Assembly: GCF_027244095.1 (NCBI RefSeq)
Contig: NC_069669.1
Span: forward strand, 23,029,501-23,093,500
From: Hemicordylus capensis
Lineage: Eukaryota > Chordata > Lepidosauria > Squamata > Cordylidae
Reading direction: 5' to 3'
DNA length: 64,000 bases
A model generated the notes under the pieces. It was not told the DNA's origin, made no database searches, and was given only the letters and a program-made list of their open reading frames with translations. The position numbers were made by a program, and so were the translations under genes. How positions within the stretch are numbered: the stretch's first letter is position 1; each line of letters opens with the position of its first letter. Shown here piece after piece: positions 25,050 to 33,032 of this stretch.

Positions 25050-28000
25050 AGTGCTGGGAATCTCGAGTTGGGCAGGAAATGTATAAACTGCTAATGTTTG
25101 ACTTCATCATAATTTTTGCTATCACAGTATTTATCGACTTTCCTAGGAAGTGAGTATGAGCTTGGAGGTAGAGGCACCCTGTTCTTTACAGCTGAGACCA
25201 AATTGTAGACTAGTTTTTAATATTTTACTCTGTTAGCAGTAATCATGAAACTACTCTATTGTTACTGTGCCCTACGGAAATTAATTTTTATTTAAATCAG
25301 TTGATTTCCTCTACCACCACCACCCGCCCCCAGTGGAATCCCAAGCAGCAGTCATCTTTATAAAAAGCAAATGAATTGGTCAAACTGATTGCGTTATTCT
25401 TATTCCTTGAATCATTATTTGGGCCAGGGATCACGTGTTTGCTCATTCTCACTGCTTGGGGTCCACTAGAAAGCCCAGTGTGGCTTAGTGACTAAAATGT
25501 TGGACTGTGGAGACAAGAGTTGAAGTTCCTGTGCCTGCAGGACGCCCACGAGCAGAACATGGGGAGAGGCCCTTTTCTGCTGTTGCCCCAACGCCAGTAG
25601 CTGGCCTTCAGGGGCCTCAGAGCCTGAAAGTTTCCTTTTGCCAAAAATGTCTGCTGCTGTTAATGCACCGTCCACCTGGATGGCACTTTATAAAGGATGA
25701 GAAGAAAGATCCCTGCCCCAAGGGGCTTCGAGTCTAAAAGCAGACATGATGAGGGAGATGGCCGAGGCAGTGAAGGCAGCTGGGGAGGGGTTAGCCGGCT
25801 CTTTCTCTGAAGTTATCTCCCATCAGCTCATTGCATTTGTTGATCTTCAGCCCCCCTTCAAATCCAGCTTAACTGTAAATACATCTCAAATGTATTTCTG
25901 TTCCCAAGATTTTGTTTCTGTAAACAACAAATATATATATTTAGAGGGGAAACGTTGTTTATTGTTGGCGTTCAAAACCACAGCTTTTCTTCCCTTGGTT
26001 TATTCTTAGGTTGATGGTTACCTATTGCTCATGGAAGGCCTTCCAGTGGTGTGGACTGCAGGAGTTTGCCATTCCTGACAACGTCCTGGAAATCGTCTAT
26101 GGGCAAACCATCTGCTGGATTGGAACTTTCTATTGCCCACTCCTCCCTGCAATTGCGACGATAAAGTATTTTGTCATCTTTTACCTGAAAAAGGTAACTG
26201 GTATGCCTTGGTGGGATGTCTGCGTGTGGCTGGAGAGTTTTGCAATAAATAAGTAAATAACCAAAGGTTTCCATCCTGCACCTATGAATACTTTTCATAG
26301 TATTCAATTTCTGTGGAAGATCAAAGCACCTAGGGAGGAGACCCCAACCCCGGTCTTCCTCTTCTGTAGTTTGTTCTTAACTTCAGCAGTCTTTCCATGA
26401 AACCTGTGTGATGACTAAGAGGGCATGCTGGTCCTAAGCTGATGAGGGCTTGGCCCAGCAATCATCACCACTTTGAACCCTGCCCAGGAATAGGCTGGCA
26501 GCTCGTGGTACGCTCGAGAGACCCCTGCTCTGCTCTGCTCAGCAGCCTCCCTGCTGCCACCGCAGGGCCTAGCTGCAAGCTCCAGCTGGTTTCCAGGATC
26601 GGCCCCATGTCGCGTGTGCGAAGTAATCCAGCCTGGGTGTAAGCAAGGCGTGTGTGACTGGCCAGGTCTGTCGTCTCTGGGAGGAAGCAGACTCGGCTGG
26701 TGCCCCAGCTGAAGCTGGAAGTGGCTGCCACCGCCTCTGGGAATCCTGTAGCAAATCCAGCTCCCAGAATACTCCCCAACGGCCAGTCTGTTCTTTCAAG
26801 AGGGGAACAGGCCCCATCTGCTAAGGGGAATACCTTACAGCAGCAGGTAGCACTCTCACATGTAGTCTCCCATCCCAATGCAAACCAGCAAAGCAGACAA
26901 TTCATGCTCACTCCTGCAAGAGTGGCTTAATTCCCAGTAGGAACATAGGCAGCTGCTTTATACTGAGACAGACACTTGGTCCATCCCTCTCAGTATGGTG
27001 CACACTGACCAGCAGCAGCTCTCTCCCAGGTTCCAGGCAGGAGTCTTTCCCAGCCCCTCCTGGAGATGCTGCCGCCAGGGGCTGAGCTGGGGGCCTTCTC
27101 AACTATGGCCCCGTCCTTGCAATAGAAGAAGCTAGAGGAGGTCCAGGGAGGGAGAGAAGATCAGAACCGGCCGCTGGAGAGCAGAATCCAGCCCTTAAGA
27201 AGTGAGGCCTGCCTCCCTCTCGCTGACGGCCCAGAAGTGAGGTGAAGATAAATTGGAAGGGGCAACAATGGGACGTGCTGGCAGATCACCTGTGGGGGGG
27301 CTTGTAGATGCTGATCAGAGGTCCGGGGGCTGGAGGAGAAAGGAGCCCTTACTTTGCCTGGCCGGGGGGGGGTGGTGGTGTGTGCCTTTGGCATTTTAAC
27401 TTGCAGCCCTTGGACTGAGATTTCTTCTTGCCCCCAGATAAGTCTGATGCATACGTGCAAACCTTCCGCACGGCCCTTCAGAGCGTCCAGCTCCAACTTC
27501 TTCTTCCTGGTGGTGCTCTTGATCGGCCTCGTCTTGGCTTTCTTTCCTCTGGGACTCAGCATGACACAGTAAGTTGCCCTTTTGCACATAAGATGTTGGA
27601 ATTCACTTCCCTGAGAGTGTTGCTGTCTCATACTATGAAGCAGTGTTTGATGGCACACTCTGTCCCCAAGTCCGTCCAAACTCGAGGCTTTTGTGCACAC
27701 TTCCTCTATTGTAAGATGTGTTGGCCAGGGGCTCACTGATTACTCATGACGCGCTGTCCCCTGACACCCCCCCTCTCTTTTCTGCCCCCCCCCCCCCCAG
27801 CATCTTCTCCTCTAAAGCTTGTGGACCCTTTGTGAACTTTGAGCGTTCGTGGGACGTCATTGCCCACACTGTGGAGCAGCTCCCGGCCGTGCTGCGCAAG
27901 GTCCTGAACGGCATTGCCTCGGAGGCGTTTGCAGTCCCTTTCTTCATGGTCGTCTGGCAAGTAGCTGGCTGTTGTGCTCACTGCCTGTCTTTCCACCCCT

Positions 28001-30950
28001 CTGGGCTCAGCTCCGTGTCGCACGAGGCCAAATGGACCATCTCGGGTGGCTTCCTTGACATCAGGACAGCCCTGCTGCTGGGTCAGGCCCCTCAAGGCGG
28101 CCCACCCCGTCCAGCCCCTTGTTTCCCACAGTGGCCCACCAGATGCTCCTGGGAAGCTGCCCCCAGGCCAGCGGTGGTGGGGTGGCAGGCCCTCTCCTGC
28201 TGTGGCCCCCCGACATCCTGCGCTGAGCCGGGAGGCAGCCTGTAGCTCCCAGGCTAGCAGCCATGGAGAGGCCTGTCCTCCCAGGAGCTTCTGGCTCCAA
28301 ATTCTCTCCCCCCCCCTGCCTGCTCTACCTCCTTTTCCCTCCCCTGGGTGGGGCTGTGGTGAGGAGTCGGCTGAGCATGTCTACCAAGAACGGGTTGGTC
28401 CTGCTCCCTGTGGCTGAGTCCTGCCTTCCTTGCTTTGGGGATGGGGCCAAAGCTGAGGGGGGGAGCCTCTGCTTGGCATGCAGAAGGGCCTCCCCGTTCA
28501 CTCCCTGGCGGCAGCAGTATCTCCAGGGAGGGCTGGGGAAGATCCCTGCCTGAAGCCTTGGAGAGTGGCTGCCAGTCAGTGTCGACAGTCCTGATTTAGA
28601 TGGACCAAGGGCCTGACTCAGTATATGGCAGCTCCCTGTGTCCCCATCGCCAGTCTCCCCAGCCGGCACGGTTTCTGAGCCCTCCCAGGGTTCTTGCTGG
28701 GGACTTGAGGCTCGCACACCCATATTGACGAACTGCTGGTGTCGCCTTTTGCAGGCTTCAGCAGTTCTGTTCGTTCCGTCACTTTCTCCAGCTCTGCCGC
28801 CTCTGCCAGGATTGAGTGTCTCCTGTAGATATTGAAGCTGCGTGATTGTAAGTCAGATCGTGACCCATCTGGTCTACTCTGAAAACTCTCCCCGGATTGA
28901 GGCAGAGGTCGTTCCAGCCTTGCTCCTCTGGGGTCCTTGGGAGTGGAGATCAAGGGAACTGTCCCTTCTGCATGCGGGGCATGTGTGCTCTGCCACTGAG
29001 CAAAGGCCCCTTCTCACCACTCTGCTCAGCCGGGCAGAGCCGCGTGGCTTTTCAGTCCAGGCCTTCCCTCCAGAGCCACCAGGGCTCCCAGTAGGGCTTC
29101 ATGGTCTGTGTGGAGCCCCACAGAGTTCTTGTGTCCTCCTGGCCAGGGAGCGGGCGCACCTTCTCCCCCCTCCCCTTTGGACTGGGAATACAGACAATAC
29201 GACCATCAGAAGGGAGTTTGGCCTCTTCTGACTGCTGCCTTGGGGGGAGCTAGAGGACCCCCGTTCCGAGCTGTTTGTTCCTCCTCCCTTGTGCTCTGTT
29301 TTGTTTCCCCCCTTGTTGTCTGGAAGCACATGCTTCCTTGTCCCGTCTTCCTCTTGTGGAAGTCCTTCAGCAGACGGAAGCTGACCTGCTTCCTCTTCTT
29401 CCTCACACCTTAGAGGCAGGGCAGCCTGGCCCACGCCCCCACGCCTGTCGCTACTGTGGGTTTGGATCAAAAGGTTACTCTGTTTATACGGGGGATTGCA
29501 AACCTGGAAATAAAATCCCAACCTAGGAATCGGCATCAGATGTTCAGGTGCCAGCCCTGCACAGAAATGCATGAATGTTCCAGATTTCTAGGTGCAGTCA
29601 TCACATTTCCAGGGCAGCTTTGACCTTTCCAGCCCTGGACAATTCTCAGATTCAGACAAGACCACAAGAGCCAGGCCTGGTGGACAGCAGAAGTATCTCT
29701 ACCTGTGGGTGAACCGTGTGCGTATTTCCCACAATGTAGCTGAGTTTCTTCTGTGGTACAATCCTATATAAGTTTGCTCCAAAGTAAGTCTCACTGTGTT
29801 CAGTGGGGCTTCCTCCCAGGTAGCTTTGCACAGAATTGCTTCCATCGCCTCCTTATAGCAGGGTTTTAGAACCATTTCACTGGCTCTCTTCCAGCTGTCC
29901 TTCTCTTAGAGATAGTTGTTGAAATACTAAACTCAAAAAAGTGCGGGGCGGGGTGTGTGTGTGTCAGTGGTTGGTTATGAATTTAAGATAATGTCCCTAA
30001 ACAGGAAATTGCTGGAAATGTTATATGTGAAAAGCAGAGAGTTCCCTTCGTGTTTCTTGTTTGCGTATCCTTTTTTCTGAACATTAGACATTCTGGCCAC
30101 TGCTCAAATTCTGGGCTTGATCTGATAAAGTTCATGGGACCAGTAGCTCGGTTATCATCGTAGACTCCTGAGTAGCGTTTTCCAAATGCAGATAATGCCT
30201 TCGTGTTAAGGTGCCCTTTTTTATTTTGTGTTTTCCCTCTGTTTACAGCCTTGTGATGTTCTATTTCATTGCCTTGGCTGGAGCCCATAAACGGGTTGTG
30301 AACCAGCTCAGGGAGCAATTAGTTATGGTAAGTTCCAAACATGGGGATTAACTGCATATACAGTTAAATAAATGGTTAGTGTTTCAACCTAACTAGTTAG
30401 AACATAAGAACGTAGGAAGTTGCCATATACTGAGTCAGACCATTGGTTTGTCTAGCTCAGTATTGTCTTCACAGACTGGCAGCGGCTTCTCCAAGGTTGC
30501 AGCCCTATCTCTCTCAGCCCTATCTTGGAAAAGTTAAATTGTGAGCTGTCAACTTTTTCTTTAGTTACAAAAAATTGTTGACTTCTTTTTTTAAGGTATA
30601 AGCAAAACATTTAAGAGTTGGAATCCAGTGTTCTCAAGAGGTTTTTCTGACACACCCTCTCTCTAGGAGTTTGCATGAACCCTGACGTCTCTTTAGTGAA
30701 GCTCTCGGACTGGGCTTCCCAAGCTTTTAAAACAAGTGCACCCCTTCTGTCACAAACCTTGAGCTCAGGGACCCCATCGCGATTGTGCGTGTGTGTGTCT
30801 GTTGACTCACAACATTTTGCTGAGTTTGCATGGGGGGTGACCTAAGTGGAAGGTGTATCTTACTGTACTTTATTCTACCTGTCATCTTAGGAGAGCCGTG
30901 ATAAACTCTTCTTAATTAGAAAGCTGACTGAAGCACAGAAATGCAGCTGA
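11241..30950 (+). CDS. TMC7: TMC7, transmembrane channel-like protein 7 (16 coding exons)
   Basis: This is a ten-pass membrane protein of the TMC/anoctamin-like superfamily; its role is less clear than that of TMC1/2. Joining 11241-11322, 16229-16472, 17288-17436, 18412-18576, 18736-18821, 19372-19517, 20657-20804, 21874-22047, 22925-23079, 24077-24194, 25052-25149, 26010-26193, 27438-27568, 27801-27956, 30249-30327 and 30891-30950 keeps every splice phase and gives 724 residues, against 723 in human as I recall. The start ATG has a strong Kozak (gccaccATGc). The TMC signature [13 protein letters not shown] lies at about residue 490. Human-like blocks include [43 protein letters not shown] and [10 protein letters not shown]. 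All introns are GT-AG except intron 14 (GC-AG). Position just upstream of COQ7 and ITPRIPL2 supports TMC7 over TMC5. Confidence 0.95.
12215..12470 (+). repeat. Dispersed repeat family A (long copy)
   Basis: It begins 'tttctataacgcccttccaa', then 'ggctcagggcggtttacac', 'ccccaaagggctcacaatct', 'tggagggatgctgtgctggg', and ends with 'aatcgccaccttaaaaggtg'. It lies in TMC7 intron 1. This is one of the best copies for defining the family. Confidence 0.7.
12805..12920 (+). repeat. LINE-tail fragment (CR1-associated 3' end)
   Basis: It contains 'catgccctccactcctgcct', 'ggctggacgagatgggcctc' and 'gctgctcttatgttctcat', matching the 3' tail that follows the CR1 RT fragment at 54.15-54.3 kb. Confidence 0.5.
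13055..13180 (+). repeat. Dispersed repeat family A, partial
   Basis: 'gccgcttttcaaccaaagtt', an 'aataaataaataagatgg' run, and 'ccccaaagggctcacaacc' match the family A core. Confidence 0.6.
13755..14410 (+). mobile_element. L2-type LINE 3' fragment, interrupted
   Basis: Degenerate frames keep an RT C-terminal pattern ([18 protein letters not shown]..., later LWNAS-like 'ttttggaatgcttcc'), followed by a T-rich tail ending near 14,400. It is split by a minus-strand CR1-tail fragment at about 13,885-14,060. Confidence 0.5.
13885..14060 (-). repeat. CR1-associated 3' tail fragment nested in an L2 copy
   Basis: 'agctctgctggatcaggccc', 'catctagtccagcatcc' and 'cacagtggcccaccagatgc' are the reverse complement of the LINE tail at about 54.2 kb. 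Confidence 0.55.
14725..15030. mobile_element. Non-autonomous DNA transposon, family M4
   Basis: The left end 'agggatgtgcatggaactgg' is mirrored at the right by 'ccggttccgtgcaca'. A related element is at 18,875-19,075. There is no transposase frame. Confidence 0.5.
15040..15275 (-). repeat. Dispersed repeat family A (minus)
   Basis: Reverse complement of the 12.2 kb copy: 'tttttaaagtggtgattctc', 'ccccagcacagcatccctcc', 'agattgtgagccctttgggg' and 'ctgagaacttttgttgaaaa'. Confidence 0.7.
15288..15592 (+). repeat. 5S-Sauria-type SINE, full length
   Basis: The 5S-derived head ('agctggtcttgtggtagtga', 'gctaagcaggtccaccctgg', 'tgaatgggagacta') is followed by the tRNA-derived middle and the tail 'agctagatggaccaagggtc', 'tgactcagtatatggcagc'. 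It lies in TMC7 intron 1. Confidence 0.85.
16229..16472 (+). CDS. TMC7: TMC7 coding exon 2
   Basis: It encodes residues 28-108, the cytosolic N-terminal region. [19 protein letters not shown] and [11 protein letters not shown] match human FLQELPSYRSIARRRT and [11 protein letters not shown]. Acceptor ttttgcag; donor GTAAGA; ends in phase 2. Confidence 0.93.
16490..16715 (-). repeat. Dispersed repeat family A (minus), next to TMC7 exon 2
   Basis: It shows the same reverse-complement blocks as the 15.1 kb copy and starts only about 20 bp after the exon 2 donor. Confidence 0.7.
17288..17436 (+). CDS. TMC7: TMC7 coding exon 3
   Basis: It encodes residues 109-158, the pre-TM1 cytosolic segment. 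[20 protein letters not shown] and [13 protein letters not shown] match human [20 protein letters not shown] and LELWREDIRSIEG. Starts in phase 2, ends in phase 1. Confidence 0.95.
17506..17554 (+). repeat. (TG)n microsatellite
   Basis: About 24 TG units, 70 bp downstream of the TMC7 exon 3 donor. Confidence 0.95.
17889..17939 (+). repeat. (GT)n microsatellite
   Basis: A second long GT run in TMC7 intron 3. Confidence 0.95.
18412..18576 (+). CDS. TMC7: TMC7 coding exon 4 (TM1)
   Basis: It encodes residues 159-213, including the conserved [14 protein letters not shown] motif and TM1 ([19 protein letters not shown]), then the start of the first luminal/extracellular loop. Both ends are in phase 1. 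Confidence 0.95.
18736..18821 (+). CDS. TMC7: TMC7 coding exon 5
   Basis: It encodes residues 214-242; RCTVYTV...[16 protein letters not shown] matches human QCTVYPV...GLIYFYSYIIDLLSGT. Donor GTAAGT; ends in phase 0. Confidence 0.94.
18875..19075. mobile_element. Non-autonomous DNA transposon fragment, family M4
   Basis: 'tagggatatgcacgaaccag' resembles the left end of the 14.7 kb element, followed by a GC-rich interior. Confidence 0.4.
19372..19517 (+). CDS. TMC7: TMC7 coding exon 6 (TM2-TM3)
   Basis: It encodes residues 243-290; [16 protein letters not shown] and [20 protein letters not shown] match the human positions. Starts in phase 0, ends in phase 2. Confidence 0.95.
20657..20804 (+). 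CDS. TMC7: TMC7 coding exon 7
   Basis: It encodes residues 291-340, a cytosolic loop with the conserved [15 protein letters not shown] block and [11 protein letters not shown]. Donor GTGAGT; ends in phase 0. Confidence 0.95.
21390..21625 (+). repeat. Dispersed repeat family A
   Basis: 'attgcttttcaacaaaagtt', 'tccccaaagggatcacagtc', 'ggagggatgctgtgctgggg' and 'gattgccccttgaagaggtg' are the family blocks, in TMC7 intron 7. Confidence 0.7.
21874..22047 (+). CDS. TMC7: TMC7 coding exon 8 (TM4)
   Basis: It encodes residues 341-398; [16 protein letters not shown], then the membrane segment [20 protein letters not shown]. Phase 0 at both ends. Confidence 0.95.
22378..22735 (+). repeat. Dispersed repeat family B, copy 2
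   Basis: It matches 38-430 over its length ('gtcagaggaatggaagtgcg', 'ccacctcttttccatctct', 'gtagatgttgccaaaaatca', 'cgagatggtgctggtgacca'). It lies in TMC7 intron 8. Confidence 0.65.
22925..23079 (+). CDS. TMC7: TMC7 coding exon 9 (TM5)
   Basis: It encodes residues 399-449; [20 protein letters not shown], then [15 protein letters not shown], close to human. Ends in phase 2. Confidence 0.95.
23598..23730. mobile_element. Hairpin MITE, family M1
   Basis: 'tttcctctaactgggattcc' at the left is mirrored by 'ggaatccctcttagagggaa' at the right, with the 'gactacaactcccat' palindrome inside. Confidence 0.7.
24077..24194 (+). CDS. TMC7: TMC7 coding exon 10 (TM6)
   Basis: It encodes residues 450-489; [20 protein letters not shown], then a cysteine-containing loop [19 protein letters not shown] matching human TSCDDDTCDLCGYNQKLYP. 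Starts in phase 2, ends in phase 0. Confidence 0.95.
24991..25051 (+). repeat. (CT)n microsatellite forming the TMC7 exon 11 acceptor tract
   Basis: An almost pure CT run of about 55 bp leads straight into the acceptor 'ctctttcag' of exon 11, so it serves as the polypyrimidine tract. Confidence 0.95.
25052..25149 (+). CDS. TMC7: TMC7 coding exon 11 (TMC signature)
   Basis: It encodes residues 490-521 with the family signature [17 protein letters not shown] and the membrane segment [15 protein letters not shown]. Ends in phase 2; the Lys codon is split with exon 12. Confidence 0.95.
25478..25540 (+). repeat. Fragment of tRNA-derived SINE, family S3
   Basis: 'gtgtggcttagtgactaaaa', then 'tgttggactgtgg', resembles the SINE head near 7.3 and 8.8 kb. 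A diverged family A-like piece ('ccctgccccaaggggcttcg') follows at 25,655-25,790. Confidence 0.4.
26010..26193 (+). CDS. TMC7: TMC7 coding exon 12
   Basis: It encodes residues 522-583; [20 protein letters not shown] and [19 protein letters not shown], the most conserved part of the TMC domain. Ends in phase 0. Confidence 0.95.
26813..26935 (-). repeat. 5S-derived half of a Sauria-type SINE
   Basis: On the minus strand it reads as the 5S-like head with 'tttgcattgggatgggagac'. It is separate from the adjacent tRNA/tail copy because the order of parts does not fit one element. Confidence 0.65.
26941..27125 (-). repeat. Sauria SINE (tRNA half plus tail)
   Basis: The plus strand shows the reverse complement of the tail ('aacataggcagctgctttat', 'actgagacagacacttggtc') and of the tRNA part ('ctatggccccgtcc'). 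It lies in TMC7 intron 12. Confidence 0.75.
27438..27568 (+). CDS. TMC7: TMC7 coding exon 13 (TM9)
   Basis: It encodes residues 584-626; [18 protein letters not shown] matches human TCRPSPRPFRASNSNFFF, followed by the membrane segment [19 protein letters not shown]. Ends in phase 2. Confidence 0.95.
27801..27956 (+). CDS. TMC7: TMC7 coding exon 14 (ends at a GC donor)
   Basis: It encodes residues 627-678; [19 protein letters not shown] and [13 protein letters not shown](C). The exon ends in TG and the intron opens GCAAGT. Adding C from exon 15 gives Cys, as in human (FFMIICLIMFYF). No GT nearby keeps the frame. Confidence 0.93.
28060..28240 (-). repeat. CR1-associated 3' tail fragment
   Basis: 'gccctgctgctgggtcaggc', 'cacagtggcccaccagatgc' and 'ctgggaagctgccccc' are the reverse complement of the LINE tail, diverged and GC-rich. 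Confidence 0.5.
28437..28644 (+). repeat. Sauria SINE (tRNA half plus tail)
   Basis: 'gatggggccaaagctgaggg', 'ggcatgcagaagggcctccc', 'ggcagcagtatctccaggga' and the tail 'gatggaccaagggcctgact'. It lies in TMC7 intron 14. Confidence 0.75.
29735..29850. repeat. Short dispersed repeat ('AAGTAAGTC...TTCAGTGGGGCTT' type)
   Basis: 'caaagtaagtctcactgtgt', 'tcagtggggcttcctcccag' and 'gcacagaattgc' form a motif seen again near 20.5, 51.6, 61.7 and 62.5 kb. Class not known to me. Confidence 0.45.
30249..30327 (+). CDS. TMC7: TMC7 coding exon 15 (TM10)
   Basis: It encodes residues 679-705; [20 protein letters not shown], then REQLVM. Starts in phase 2, ends in phase 0. Confidence 0.95.
30400..30530 (-). 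repeat. Sauria SINE tail fragment
   Basis: The reverse-complement tail 'gaagttgccatatactgagt', 'cagaccattggtttgtctag' sits 72 bp after the exon 15 donor. Confidence 0.75.
30706..30830. repeat. Family M3 DNA-transposon-like fragment
   Basis: 'ctgtcacaaaccttgagctc', 'agggaccccatcgcgattgt' matches part of 60,157-60,385. Confidence 0.4.
30891..30950 (+). CDS. TMC7: TMC7 coding exon 16 and stop
   Basis: It encodes residues 706-724 [19 protein letters not shown] and stop TGA, matching human ESRDKRYLIQKLTEAQRDTRN. The 3' UTR follows. Confidence 0.95.
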   Translation, partial: ESRDKLFLIRKLTEAQKCS

Positions 30951-32650
30951 GAAGCCTCTGGATGACTGTCGACGCAAAACAAGACACCCAAATGGCAGGA
31001 CCCTGCAGTGCCTTAGATGTGGAGCTCCTCACTGGAAACTGGGATGGGTAGGCTTCACTTGCAGCAGGGACGGGCCTTCTGGGACTGAGGCATTCCTCAC
31101 GTGAGGGCATCCTGTTTCTCCACCCACCCCCCTAATCATTTGCAGCCTTGTTATGTTCTCAGGTATCGTCTTGACTGAGTTGTTGATCAACTCGGGACCA
31201 TTATTGTGTTGGGCTGTTGGGCTTTTCATTATGTGTGTGCTCCATTTTTATTTTTGCTTGGCAGGATTTCTGTATTTTTCCAGTTGTGCAGGACTAGGCC
31301 TCTCCTCTAACCCTGCACAGTCTCTACTCTAGTGGAGCTGCTTCGTGCAGCTCTCCCTTCACTTTCATTGTGTACGTGACGCCTCTGTTTCCCGGGGGCT
31401 CTGTAAAGCCCTCTGCTGCATGAAGAAGTTACTTATGAGCTCCCTTTGTAGACTCTTTCACATTCCTCGTGCTCCAAACTGTCGTCCAGATTAAGCCGAC
31501 TCAGGCAGTCCTTCGGAAGCCCAGGAAGCTGTTCCTAAAAGACTTCCATGGGTGTGGCCTTGCATTCGTCCCCATGACAGGGGACAACCTGGGTTTACAC
31601 TGGATCAGCTGCATGGTGGAGAATATCGTTCTCCCAGTCCTCCGATTCTCAGGGGAATAAACGTCATCTGTCAACCCGAGCACAGGAGTGCAACTTCACA
31701 TGTGCGATTGGGTCTTGTGGAAGGGAAGGAGATGTGTACTGCCTGGATTCTTTTTAGCAGTGATTCACAGCGTGAGCCAAAGGATTTGTGGGTCACTACC
31801 TCTGCCACCCTAAATCCTCCTGAAGCCTTGAGAGGTGCAAATGGAGGTTGGGTGGGGTGTATGGATTTTGCTGCTGCAGCTGTTGGCCGTTAGGCCGTTG
31901 GCTCAGATTCTGCATGATAAATGGTTCTCTGCAAGCCCAATTCAGGCATTCAAAGAAAGACCGCCTGGGCTGCCGGTCATATGCAGTGCCTGCCATCGTG
32001 CGTTCTGGCGCTTCCCTCCCATTCCCAGGAGCAGCCGAGTGATGATGATGTGCTGGGGCAGGGGACTTCCGGCTCACCTTTGGCCCTTCTAAGGGTGTCC
32101 AGGTGTTTCTTATGTGAACACCTGAATATAGCTGCCGCAAATGTCTAATTGCCGGACATGCATATAGGCTGCAAAAGAGAGGAAAGCTTAGCTTCTCAGG
32201 TTTTTAGAACCTTGGAAGCACACTGGAAACGTGTTAACTACTGTGTTGAATGGAGGACAGAACTTCAGTGTTGGCCCATGTCGGGTAGCGGTGCCTTCTT
32301 GCCGCTCTTCTGTTCTAGGCAAGCTCTACGTCTTGCCGTATCCTTCACATTTAACTCTTAAGGCATCCTTTTTAGCAACAAGGGCAAGATAGAAATAACA
32401 TTTTTAAACTGCTGGCCTAATATTCTTCTTTTTATTAGGTAGATTTTTGGTCCAAGCACTACATTTGCCTTGTCTAACTTGAAACTGTAGGGAATAACTT
32501 GGAAAGTTATGCAGTAATAAAATGCATATTTTATTCAGGGGCATAGTTAAATTAAATGTGTGATGTATTAATTTTTTCCTATATATTTTAGTAAATGAGC
32601 AAAAGGCGTAAAAATATATTCATGCTAATAAAAGCACACTGTGGATGCTT
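30951..32650 (+). other. TMC7: TMC7 3' UTR (approximate)
   Basis: This is non-coding sequence after the stop. AATAAA hexamers lie at 31,656-31,661, 32,516-32,521 and 32,627-32,632, so alternative ends are possible. The distal part overlaps the inferred 3' UTR of the opposite-strand gene X. Confidence 0.5.
32431..32632. terminator. Overlapping convergent poly(A) signals of TMC7 (+) and gene X (-)
   Basis: Plus-strand AATAAA at 32,516 and 32,627 interleave with minus-strand AATAAA (TTTATT on +) at 32,431-32,436 and 32,530-32,535. If the distal plus signals are used, the two transcripts overlap by 100 bp or more at their 3' ends. Confidence 0.5.
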
Positions 32651-32989
32651 TATGAAAACAATTTTCTTTAATTTATACTTGGATACATTCTTTAGTTTTA
32701 CCAGATTATATCACTCAAAGACCAAATTTGGGAATAACATTAAAAAACAATGACAAAACACTCAGTTGAGTACTTCCAAATTATGAGATAATTAGAAAGC
32801 ATGGTATCAGACATAGGCCACAATCCAAACAAAGTTAAACAATGCTTTAATTCCAATTAATTGCAAGCAGATTAAAATTGAAAGCATTTCCGTTAAAGGT
32901 GGGGCATGTTTGTCTATTTTGCCATTGGATTTCTGATCCTTGCTGAAATTGATCATGTAAATTTCTCTTAACAGTGAAGGCAAAACTTC

Positions 32990-33032
32990 TTAAAAATCAA
33001 AATCCAGCTCCATGATTTCAGACAGTCTGTGG
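32990..33032 (-). CDS. Gene X terminal coding exon
   Basis: Acceptor 'attctcctcatcag', then HRLSEIMELDFDF and TAA. The first base completes a Ser codon from the preceding exon (AG+C). The acidic/aromatic end and exact phase fit support it. Confidence 0.7.
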
